A stretch of 47,981 nucleotides of DNA from Nocardioides pocheonensis. Its GTDB lineage: Bacteria > Actinomycetota > Actinomycetes > Propionibacteriales > Nocardioidaceae. The DNA is taken from NCBI RefSeq assembly GCF_003725535.1, contig NZ_RJSF01000037.1, positions 40,501 through 88,481 of the forward strand. The letters are read 5' to 3'. Positions 1 through 6,739 of this stretch are shown here, in pieces. A model generated the notes under the pieces. The model had not been told where the DNA came from, did not search any database, and saw only the letters and a program-made list of their open reading frames with translations. Position numbers and translations under genes: made by a program. Numbering within the stretch: position 1 is the first letter of the stretch; the number at the start of each line of letters is the position of its first letter.

Positions 1-1
1 G

Positions 2-172
2 CCCGTCTACGCGCGCATGCGCCAGGAGGAGGCGCGTCACGCGAACGCCCGCGAGGCCGCCCAGGCGTCGGCCGACCTGCTGGCCGCACAGCTCGCGGAG
101 CACGGCCTGACCTACGGCGAGTTCGTGTGGTCGCTGATCGTGGACCACCAGGAGGTCGCGGTCGCGCACTGA
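2..172 (+). CDS. C-terminal fragment of an unrecognised protein
   Basis: An open frame enters from the left edge and stops at TGA 170-172. The 56 visible residues are Ala/Glu-rich and probably helical (a run of Glu, Ala, Arg and Gln), then continue into a hydrophobic-aromatic stretch (LTYGEFVWSLIVDHQ) and end VAVAH. I do not recognise the family. The upstream part lies outside the window, so neither length nor function can be given. The downstream oxidoreductase starts 51 nt later on the same strand. Confidence 0.55.
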   Translation, partial: PVYARMRQEEARHANAREAAQASADLLAAQLAEHGLTYGEFVWSLIVDHQEVAVAH

Positions 173-223
173 CCAGCGTGGGCACGCGCGTCAAACCGGC
201 GCATCGGGGAACAGGGTGGGGAC

Positions 224-1294
224 ATGTTCGCGATGCGCAGGAGGACGAGAGTGGACCCCAGGGTCGTGGTGGTGACCGGAGCGAGTGCCGGCGTGGGTCG
301 TGCGACCGCGATCGAGTTCGCTCGTCGAGGCAGCAAGGTCGCGTTGCTGGCTCGCGGAGTCCGCGGTCTCGAGGCTGCGGCGCGCGACGTCGAGGCGGCC
401 GGTGGCACGGCGCTGGCGATCCCCACCGACGTGGGCGACTACGACCAGGTCGAGGCTGCGGCGGCGCGGGTGGAGGCCGAGCTCGGTCCGATCGACGTCT
501 GGGTCAACAACGCCTTCTCCGCAGTGTTCGCGCCCTTCACGAAGATCTCCATGGACGAGTTCCGTCGCACCACCGAGGTCACCTACCTCGGCTACGTGTA
601 CGGCACGAAGGCGGCGCTGGACCGGATGGTGCCCCGCGACCGCGGCACGCTGGTCCACATCGGCTCCGCGCTGTCCTACCGCGGCATCCCTCTGCAGAGC
701 GCCTACTGCGGCGCCAAGCACGCGATCCAGGGTTTCCACGAGTCGTTGCGCTGCGAGCTCCTGCACGACGACAGCAACATCCGCACCACGATGGTCCAGC
801 TGCCGGCGGTGAACACCCCGCAGTTCGACTGGGTGCTGAACAAGCTGCCCGAGCACCCGCAGCCGGTGCCGCCGATCTTCCAGCCCGAGGTGATCGCGCG
901 CCAGGTCGTGTATGCCGCGGACCATCCCCAGCGTCGCGAGTACGTCGTGGGCGGCAGCGCGGTCGCCACGATCTTCGGCAACCGGGTGGCCGCCGGCGTG
1001 CTGGACCGCTACCTCGGCTTCACCGGCTACAAGTCGCAGCAGACCGGCGAGCCGGCCCGCCCGGACCAGCCCTCGAACCTCTGGGAGCCGGCCGACGGCG
1101 AGGACGGGCACGACTTCGGCGCGCACGGGTCGTTCGACGCCTCGGCGTCCAGCTCCTCCGCGCAGGCGCGCCTCACCCGCACGGGCCTGAGTCCCTTGCT
1201 GGTGAACCTCGGCGCGGCTGTGGGTGCGGGCGCGAAGATGGTGGCGGCCGACCCGAAGGCCTTCATGAAGGCCCTCCTGGCACGTCCGGCGTGA
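224..1294 (+). CDS. SDR family NAD(P)-dependent oxidoreductase
   Basis: A classical short-chain dehydrogenase of 356 residues, longer than the usual 250 because of a C-terminal extension. The Rossmann cofactor motif TGASAGVG is at residues 18-25, a variant NNAF (normally NNAG) at 95-98, and the catalytic Ser148, Tyr161 and Lys165 form the usual S...YxxxK set. The extension (about 270-356) is Ser/Ala-rich and ends in an Ala/Lys helix. ATG 224 is preceded by GGTGGGG; ATG 233 or GTG 251 are possible alternatives. The substrate cannot be told from sequence. A GH13 glycosidase begins 20 nt downstream on the same strand, so co-transcription is likely. Confidence 0.88.
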   Translation: MFAMRRRTRVDPRVVVVTGASAGVGRATAIEFARRGSKVALLARGVRGLEAAARDVEAAGGTALAIPTDVGDYDQVEAAAARVEAELGPIDVWVNNAFSAVFAPFTKISMDEFRRTTEVTYLGYVYGTKAALDRMVPRDRGTLVHIGSALSYRGIPLQSAYCGAKHAIQGFHESLRCELLHDDSNIRTTMVQLPAVNTPQFDWVLNKLPEHPQPVPPIFQPEVIARQVVYAADHPQRREYVVGGSAVATIFGNRVAAGVLDRYLGFTGYKSQQTGEPARPDQPSNLWEPADGEDGHDFGAHGSFDASASSSSAQARLTRTGLSPLLVNLGAAVGAGAKMVAADPKAFMKALLARPA

Positions 1295-1314
1295 CGTCGG
1301 GGCAGACTGCACGC

Positions 1315-3003
1315 GTGACCGAGACCGAGTGGTGGCGCTCCGCCGTCGTCTACCAGATCTACCCGCGCAGCTTCGCCGACAGCAACGGCGACGGCGTGGG
1401 TGATCTCGACGGCATCCGCGGCCACCTCGACCACCTCGCGACCCTCGGCGTGGACGTCGTCTGGCTCTCGCCGGTGTACCGGTCGCCGATGGACGACAAC
1501 GGCTACGACATCAGCGACTACCAGAACATCGACCCGCTGTTCGGGTCGCTGGCGGACCTCGACGCGCTGGTCGACGAGGTCCACGCCCGCGGCATGAAGC
1601 TGGTGATGGACCTCGTCGTGAACCACACCTCCGACGAGCACCCGTGGTTCACCGAGTCGAGGTCGTCGAAGGACAACCCGAAGCGCGACTGGTACTGGTG
1701 GCGCCCCGCCCGCGACGGCACCGTCCCGGGTGAGCCGGGCTCGGAGCCGAACAACTGGGGCTCGTTCTTCTCCGGATCCGCGTGGGAGTACGACGAGACC
1801 ACCGGCGAGTACTACCTGCACCTGTTCTCGCGCAAGCAGCCCGACCTCAACTGGGAGAACCCCGAGGTCCGCCAGGCGGTGTACTCGATGATGAGCTGGT
1901 GGCTCGCCCGCGGCATCGACGGCTTCCGCATGGACGTCATCAACCTGATCTCGAAGGACCCGGCGCTGCCGGACGGCGAGGTCCGGCCGGGGGAGGAGCA
2001 CGGCCAGCTCGGCCGGTCGGTGATCGACGGTCCGCGGGTGCACGAGTTCCTCGCCGAGATGCACCGGGAGGTCTTCGCCCCCCTCGACCGCGAGCTGCTG
2101 CTCGTCGGCGAGACCCCCGGGGTGACGATCGAGGAGGCGCGAAAGTACACCGATCCCGCCAGCCGCGAGGTCGACATGGTCTTCCAGTTCGACCACGTGC
2201 AGGTCGACCGCGGCGCGTCCAAGTGGGACGTGCTGCCCTTCGACATGCGTGTCCTCCGCGCCGACCTCGTGCAGTGGCAGGAGGGGCTGGCCGAGGTCGG
2301 CTGGAACTCCCTCTACTGGGACAACCACGACCAGCCGCGTGCGGTCTCGCGCTTCGGTGACGACGGGGAGTGCCGGGTCGAGTCGGCCAAGCTGCTCGCG
2401 ACGATCCTCCACCTCCAGCGCGGCACGCCGTACCTCTACCAGGGCGACGAGCTCGGGATGACGAACTACCCGTTCCGCACGATCGAGGAGTTCGACGACA
2501 TCGAGTCGGTCAACTACTTCCACGAGTCCGTGCGGCAGGGCGAGGACCCCGACGACGTCCTCGCCCGGCTCCGGGCGATGAGCCGCGACAACGCCCGTAC
2601 GCCGATGCAGTGGGACGACTCGCCGCAGGCCGGGTTCACGACGGGCACGCCGTGGCTGGCGGTGAACCCGAACCACGTGGAGATCAACGCTGCCCGCCAG
2701 GTCGGCGTGCCGGGGTCGGTGTTCGAGCACCACCGCGCGCTGATCGCGCTGCGCCACGAGGAGCCGGCGGTCGTGCACGGCGACTTCACGATGCTGGTCC
2801 CCGACGACGACCAGCTCTTCGCCTTCACCCGCCGTCACGAGGGCACCGAGATGGTCGTCGTCGCGAACTTCTCGGGCAAGCCGGCCGAGCTGCCCGGCGT
2901 CCTGGCCGACCGGTGCGAGGGCGCGGAGCTCGTGATCGGCGACCGGACCTCGACCGACCTGCTGCCGTGGGAGTCGCGGGTCTACCGACGCGCGGTCAGC
3001 TAG
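1315..3003 (+). CDS. GH13 alpha-glucosidase / oligo-1,6-glucosidase
   Basis: A 562-residue cytoplasmic glycoside hydrolase of family 13 expected to release glucose from the non-reducing end of alpha-glucosides. The N-terminus shows the typical VVYQIYPRSF and DSNGDGVGDL segments. Conserved region I is DLVVNH; the nucleophile is Asp207 in GFRMDV; the acid/base is Glu266 in LVGETPG; the transition-state stabiliser is Asp339 in WDNHDQPR. Size and motifs fit the alpha-glucosidase/trehalose-6-phosphate hydrolase group; which linkage is cut is not decidable here. GTG 1315 is chosen because family homology begins there; the same frame is open far upstream without resemblance to the family. Its 3' end overlaps the convergent ASRT-like gene by 8 bp. 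Confidence 0.9.
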   Translation: MTETEWWRSAVVYQIYPRSFADSNGDGVGDLDGIRGHLDHLATLGVDVVWLSPVYRSPMDDNGYDISDYQNIDPLFGSLADLDALVDEVHARGMKLVMDLVVNHTSDEHPWFTESRSSKDNPKRDWYWWRPARDGTVPGEPGSEPNNWGSFFSGSAWEYDETTGEYYLHLFSRKQPDLNWENPEVRQAVYSMMSWWLARGIDGFRMDVINLISKDPALPDGEVRPGEEHGQLGRSVIDGPRVHEFLAEMHREVFAPLDRELLLVGETPGVTIEEARKYTDPASREVDMVFQFDHVQVDRGASKWDVLPFDMRVLRADLVQWQEGLAEVGWNSLYWDNHDQPRAVSRFGDDGECRVESAKLLATILHLQRGTPYLYQGDELGMTNYPFRTIEEFDDIESVNYFHESVRQGEDPDDVLARLRAMSRDNARTPMQWDDSPQAGFTTGTPWLAVNPNHVEINAARQVGVPGSVFEHHRALIALRHEEPAVVHGDFTMLVPDDDQLFAFTRRHEGTEMVVVANFSGKPAELPGVLADRCEGAELVIGDRTSTDLLPWESRVYRRAVS

Positions 3004-3370
3004 TCGACCAGGCCACCGTGCTCAGCAGCGCGAGCTCGGCCTTCCGGCTGTCCAGGCGGGTGTGCTGCACGACCACCGGCACGTCGCTGACCAGCACCGA
3101 GGCGTAGTCGGTGTCGCGGGGGACCGGCTCGGGGTCGGTCAGGTCGTTGAACCGCTGGTGCACGGTCCGGCGGGCCGGCACGGTGAACCGGTAGGGCCCG
3201 ACCGGCTCCTGGTCGGTGAAGTAGAGCGTGACCTCGACGTGGGCGTCCTGGTCGCCGGCGTTGAGGACGCACGCGGTCTCGTGGCTCTCGAACGCGCGTC
3301 CGGAGCCGGTGCTGTCGCCGGGGATGTAACCCTCCGCGATCACCCACGTGGTGCTGCCGAGCGGGTCCAT
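2996..3370 (-). CDS. Anabaena sensory rhodopsin transducer (ASRT) family protein
   Basis: This 124-residue protein matches the soluble Anabaena sensory rhodopsin transducer (PF07100) almost end to end: WVIAEGYIPG near the start, SHETACVLNAGDQDAHVEV, the EPVGPYRFTVPARRT segment, and VVVQHTRLDSRKAE near the C-terminus. The family forms small beta-sandwich tetramers and has been proposed to bind small molecules, perhaps sugars; only the cyanobacterial member is tied to a rhodopsin. The ATG (3368-3370) abuts the TGA of the upstream trehalose-synthase-like gene (3371-3373), so the two are very likely translationally coupled. No rhodopsin gene is in the window. A role in sensing or handling the GH13 product or substrate is inference. 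Confidence 0.9.
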   Translation of the reverse strand: MDPLGSTTWVIAEGYIPGDSTGSGRAFESHETACVLNAGDQDAHVEVTLYFTDQEPVGPYRFTVPARRTVHQRFNDLTDPEPVPRDTDYASVLVSDVPVVVQHTRLDSRKAELALLSTVAWSTS

Positions 3371-5023
3371 TCAGTCTCCTTCCGGGTGCAGGGCGTCGCT
3401 GAACGGGTCCTCGCGCCTCCGCAGCCAGCGGTAGCCGTGGCCGCCGAGCACGAACTTGACCGGGTCGTCTCCGGGAGGCGGGTACTCCCGGTCGGAGAGG
3501 ACGTCGACGAGCCCCGAGAGGCGGACGTCGGCCAGCTCGCAGGTGACGTCCTCGCCGGCGAGGTTCACCGCCGCGACCAGGTGCCGGCCGTCGAGCTCGT
3601 GGCAGAGGCACAGCACGCTCGGTACGCCGGTCTCGAGCACGGTGCACGTGCCCGCGCCGATCTCCTCGGCCCCGAGGCGGGTTCTCGTCAGGTGGCTGAC
3701 CTGCGCCATCAGGCTCTCGCGGTTGCACGCCTGGGCAGCCACGTTGACCCGCTCGTAGCCGAACCGGCCTCCGCTGATCGGCGCTGCGGCGAGCCGGTCG
3801 GCCGGAGCCAGCGAGAAGCCGCCGTTCTCCGCGTCGGTCCACTGCATCACCGTGCGGACCGCCTTGCGCTCGGGCCGGGACAGGTCCTCGCCCATGCCGA
3901 TCTCGTCGCCGTACAGCAGCACCGGCGTGCCGGGCAGGCTCATCAGCAGGGCGTGGGCCATCGCGATGCGGCGGGTGTCACCGTCGAGCATCGGCGCCAG
4001 GCGCCGCCGGATCCCGCGGTCGTAGACCCGCATCTCGTCCTTCGGCGCGAACCGGTCGAGAACCTCGGCGCGGTCCTCCGTGCCGAGCTGCTCGAGGTCG
4101 AGCTCGTCGTGGTTGCGCAGGAACGTCGCGTACTGGCCGTGCCGGTGCGGCGTCGGGCGCCGGGCGATCGCTCGGGCCAGCGGCTCGGACTTCTCTCGAG
4201 CCAGGCTCAGGAAGGTGTTGTTGTTCAGCCAGAAGTCGATCAGCATCGAGAGCCGGTCGGGCGGGCCGATGTAGTCGGCGTACTTCTCGGGCGGCACGTC
4301 GACCTCTCCCAGGAGTACGGCGTCCGGGTGGTGGAGCGCGGCGAACTCGCGGAGCTCGGCGAGCAGCCAGTAGCCGTCGTCGCGCGGGTCGGCCGCCCGG
4401 GCGCGCTCGACCATGTAGGGCACCGCGTCGATGCGGAACCCCGAGACGCCCATACGGAGCCAGAACGCCATGATCCGGCGGATCTCCTCGCGCACCTTCG
4501 GGTTGCCGAGCTCGAGGTCCGGCTCGAAGTCGTAGAAGACGTGCCGGTAGAACTGCTGCGCCTCGTCGTCCCAGGTCCAGACGCTGTCCTCGACGGTCGG
4601 GAAGACCGGCTCCACGTCGGTGTCGTGGGGCTCGTCGGCCCAGACGTAGTAGTCCCGGTACGGCGACGTCCGGTCGCGGCGGGCCTCCTGGAACCAGCGG
4701 TGCTGGATCGAGGTGTGCTGCGGCACCAGGTCGACGATCACCCGCAGGCCCAGCGACTCGGCCTTGTTCAGCAGCATCGCCAGGTCGGCCACGTCGCCGA
4801 ACCGTGGATCGACGGCGAGGTGGTCGGTCACGTCGTACCCGCCGTCGTCGTACGGGGACTGGTAGAAGGGCAGCAGCCAGATGCAGCTGGCTCCCAGGCC
4901 ACGGATGTGCTCGAGCCGCTCGGTGACGCCACGCAGGTCGCCCCAGCCGTCGCCGTCGGAGTCCAGGAAGAACGCGACGTCGACCTGGTAGATCACCGCG
5001 TTGCGGTACCAGAGCGGCTGCAT
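3371..5023 (-). CDS. Trehalose-synthase-like GH13 glycosidase
   Basis: A 550-residue GH13 enzyme most like the trehalose synthase subgroup (maltose-trehalose transglucosylation): LWYRNAVIYQVDVAFFLDSD at the start, ASCIWLLPFYQSPYDDGGYD, and FLRNHDELDLEQL. Catalytic residues are present: nucleophile Asp199 in GFRIDAVPY, acid/base Glu240 in LLGEVDV, Asp306 in NHDE. It lacks a fused maltokinase. Region I reads DLVPQHTS where TreS usually has NHTS, so the usual Asn is Gln, and the activity may differ from true TreS. ATG 5023 is the only start that keeps the family N-terminus. It is first in a two-gene unit with the ASRT homologue and lies downstream of tRNA-Lys on the same strand. Confidence 0.82.
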   Translation of the reverse strand: MQPLWYRNAVIYQVDVAFFLDSDGDGWGDLRGVTERLEHIRGLGASCIWLLPFYQSPYDDGGYDVTDHLAVDPRFGDVADLAMLLNKAESLGLRVIVDLVPQHTSIQHRWFQEARRDRTSPYRDYYVWADEPHDTDVEPVFPTVEDSVWTWDDEAQQFYRHVFYDFEPDLELGNPKVREEIRRIMAFWLRMGVSGFRIDAVPYMVERARAADPRDDGYWLLAELREFAALHHPDAVLLGEVDVPPEKYADYIGPPDRLSMLIDFWLNNNTFLSLAREKSEPLARAIARRPTPHRHGQYATFLRNHDELDLEQLGTEDRAEVLDRFAPKDEMRVYDRGIRRRLAPMLDGDTRRIAMAHALLMSLPGTPVLLYGDEIGMGEDLSRPERKAVRTVMQWTDAENGGFSLAPADRLAAAPISGGRFGYERVNVAAQACNRESLMAQVSHLTRTRLGAEEIGAGTCTVLETGVPSVLCLCHELDGRHLVAAVNLAGEDVTCELADVRLSGLVDVLSDREYPPPGDDPVKFVLGGHGYRWLRRREDPFSDALHPEGD

Positions 5024-5106
5024 GGCCGCAGGTACCCCTGCGGCAGTGCGCCCATGCCACGCCCCAGCGGCGACAGCTCACTGACCGCCTCGACGCACCG
5101 GCTACG

Positions 5107-5179
5107 TGGGCCCCGTGGGTCTCGAACCCACAACCCGCGGATTAAAAGTCCGCTGCTCTGCCAATTGAGCTAGAGGCCC
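5107..5179 (-). tRNA. tRNA-Lys (anticodon UUU)
   Basis: Read on the minus strand, a 73-nt cloverleaf can be folded: acceptor GGGCCTC pairing with GGGGCCC (one T-G pair), discriminator A, D-arm GCTC with loop AATTGGCA, anticodon stem GCGGA/TCCGC around the 7-nt loop CTTTTAA, giving anticodon TTT, and T-arm GTGGG-TTCGAGA-CCCAC. The CCA end is not encoded. No second tRNA is seen beside it. Confidence 0.95.
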
Positions 5180-5274
5180 CGCGGGTCAGGCTTGTGGTGA
5201 GAACCCTCGGACAGTGCGACGGGTCCCACCAGCTTCACCGCGTGCCGAGGGTACCCGGTGAGGGCGGAGCGGTC

Positions 5275-5550
5275 TCAGCTCGCGACGGCGCGCACGACTT
5301 CCTGCTCGACCGGCTCGATGAGGATCCGGATCTGGCTCGACCCCGCGCACGGAAGGGCTCGGGCGCGCAACGGTGTGCGCAGCGCGCGCCCGGCGATCTG
5401 CACGGCCCAGCGCAGGTCGGCGAGCTGCTGGTCGGTCAGCCGATCGACCGTGGCGACCATCTGCCCGCAGCGGCGTACCGACTCCGCGACGCGGGAGACC
5501 AGAGCCTCGCGGTTCTCGTACGAGGGCGGTCCATCGACTCCCAGACCCAT
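5275..5550 (-). CDS. Small hypothetical protein (91 aa)
   Basis: ATG 5548-5550 is preceded by a strong GGAGGAGG ribosome site 4 nt upstream, which decides this start over a longer frame reaching 5655. The product is a soluble, probably helical protein: a segment SRVAESVRRCGQMVATVDRL, then DQQLADLRWAVQIAGRALRT, ending in ILIEPVEQEVVRAVAS. There is no signal peptide or membrane segment. I do not recognise the family. It sits alone between tRNA-Lys and the NlpC/P60 gene, on the same strand as both. Confidence 0.6.
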   Translation of the reverse strand: MGLGVDGPPSYENREALVSRVAESVRRCGQMVATVDRLTDQQLADLRWAVQIAGRALRTPLRARALPCAGSSQIRILIEPVEQEVVRAVAS

Positions 5551-5769
5551 CTGGCCTCCTCCCGGTCCAGTTGCTTCGCCTGTCGAGGACCCGTCATGTC
5601 CTCCGCCTTCACATCGTCCGGATCGGCGGCAAGGTGAGACGAATCGGGCTGTCATCGGGATTCGAACATGAATCCATGGCCGGCCGGCGTGGCGCGTCGG
5701 TGGATCGCCGCAGGTGGCCGGTCGCGCGCACCGGGTACGGCACGCGACGACCGGCCGACCGAGGCGTCG

Positions 5770-6366
5770 TCAGACGACGCGGCCGTAGGTGACCGCCGAC
5801 GTCCAGATCCGCTCCCGCTTCACCCGCTGGCCCGGGTACGGCGCGTGCACGATCGTGTGGTGGCCGGCGTAGATCGCCACGTGGTAGACGTGACCGCCGT
5901 CGTGGAAGAAGACCAGGTCGCCCGGACGGGCCTCGCGGGCCGAGATCCGTCGGGTCCAGCCCTGCTGCGCCGACGAGTTGTGCGGCAGGTGCTTGCCGGT
6001 GGCGATCCGGTAGGCGTAGGCGGTCAGGCCCGAGCAGTCGAACGCGTTGGGGCCGATCGCGCCGTACACGTACCGGTCACCGGACTGTGCCGCGGCGACC
6101 CGGAGGACGTGCAGGCCCTGCGCGGCGGTGATCGCGTGCCGGTGGTGGTGCCGGCGGTGGTGCCGGCGGTGGGCGGTCGTGGTGGCCGCCGCCAGCGAGA
6201 GGTCCGGGGCTGTGGCCTGGACGGGGGACGTCGCGGCGGGCGTCGACGTGGCGTCGGGCGCCGTGCTGCCGAACGTCGAGCCGCCGAGCACTGCCAGCGT
6301 GGCGACGGTGGCCGCCATCGTGGTGTTCAGGGCAGGGCGCAGCAATCCACGGGTCAGTGGGGACAT
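5770..6366 (-). CDS. Secreted NlpC/P60 peptidoglycan endopeptidase
   Basis: A 198-residue cell-wall hydrolase that should cut gamma-D-Glu-diaminopimelate bonds in peptidoglycan stem peptides. An N-terminal hydrophobic segment (about residues 16-28, TMAATVATLAVLGG) acts as a secretion signal, followed by a Ser/Thr/Ala/Pro linker and an unusual His/Arg cluster (about 66-77). The C-terminal NlpC/P60 domain has the catalytic Cys111 in FDCSGL, His162 in HVAIYAG and polar residue His174. There are no LysM, SH3 or coiled-coil domains. The 5' leader carries a ydaO-type riboswitch, so expression should respond to cyclic di-AMP. The His cluster could bind metal or wall polymers; that is inference. Confidence 0.92.
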   Translation of the reverse strand: MSPLTRGLLRPALNTTMAATVATLAVLGGSTFGSTAPDATSTPAATSPVQATAPDLSLAAATTTAHRRHHRRHHHRHAITAAQGLHVLRVAAAQSGDRYVYGAIGPNAFDCSGLTAYAYRIATGKHLPHNSSAQQGWTRRISAREARPGDLVFFHDGGHVYHVAIYAGHHTIVHAPYPGQRVKRERIWTSAVTYGRVV

Positions 6367-6382
6367 GACAGTTCTCCTCGGT

Positions 6383-6560
6383 ACGCCTGCGAAGGTCGAC
6401 CTGTCGGATTAGGCCCCTTGGTTGGCCTCCACCGGTGCTGGTGGTTCACCCCGAGCCGCGGCACGTGGCCTCGGCGTCCTGCTTGGTTTCTCCGCCCTCG
6501 CCGCAATACGGCTTTCGCTCGGTCTGCACCTGGGCCCGCGGCGAGGTTCGGCGTGATCCA
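6383..6560 (-). ncRNA. ydaO/yuaA c-di-AMP riboswitch
   Basis: The minus-strand leader of the NlpC/P60 gene carries the conserved blocks of the ydaO class in order: ATCACGCCGAACC (6545-6557), GGCGGAGAAACCAAG, GGGGTGAA, then CCTAATCCGACAGG and CGCAGGCG at the 3' end (6383-6391), about 17 nt before the start codon. The terminal CGCC...GGCG pairing closes the fold. This class binds cyclic di-AMP and in actinobacteria commonly precedes cell-wall hydrolase genes. It probably turns expression off when ligand is bound. The rest of the gene-free stretch to 6739 shows no other feature I can support. Confidence 0.88.
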
Positions 6561-6739
6561 GGTCGCCCCACGGCTCTGGCACGCGGGGACTTCGCAATTC
6601 AGTGTGCAGACGCCCGCACGCTGCTCGGACGGCTCCCGGGGGCGCTGTGAGTCAGCCCACGGTCGATCGTGAGCGGCTTCACACGGGCTCCGGGCGCGGC
6701 ACCGCGACAGCGGCGCAGCGATCGGCTACAGGACGACGC

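Noticed and set aside
127-1314. A continuous open frame extending the GH13 gene upstream to position 127, overlapping the SDR gene.
   Set aside because: The extension is Arg/Gly/Pro-rich shadow sequence of the SDR gene with no family resemblance; GH13 homology starts at 1315.
3062-5173. A long plus-strand open frame across the TreS-like and ASRT genes.
   Set aside because: It is antisense to two genes with clear motifs and continues through the tRNA gene.
5640-5690. A tRNA T-loop-like sequence (TTCGAATCCC on the minus strand), possibly a tRNA or attachment-site remnant.
   Set aside because: The T-stem does not pair and no anticodon or D-arm can be built; no matching integrase is present.
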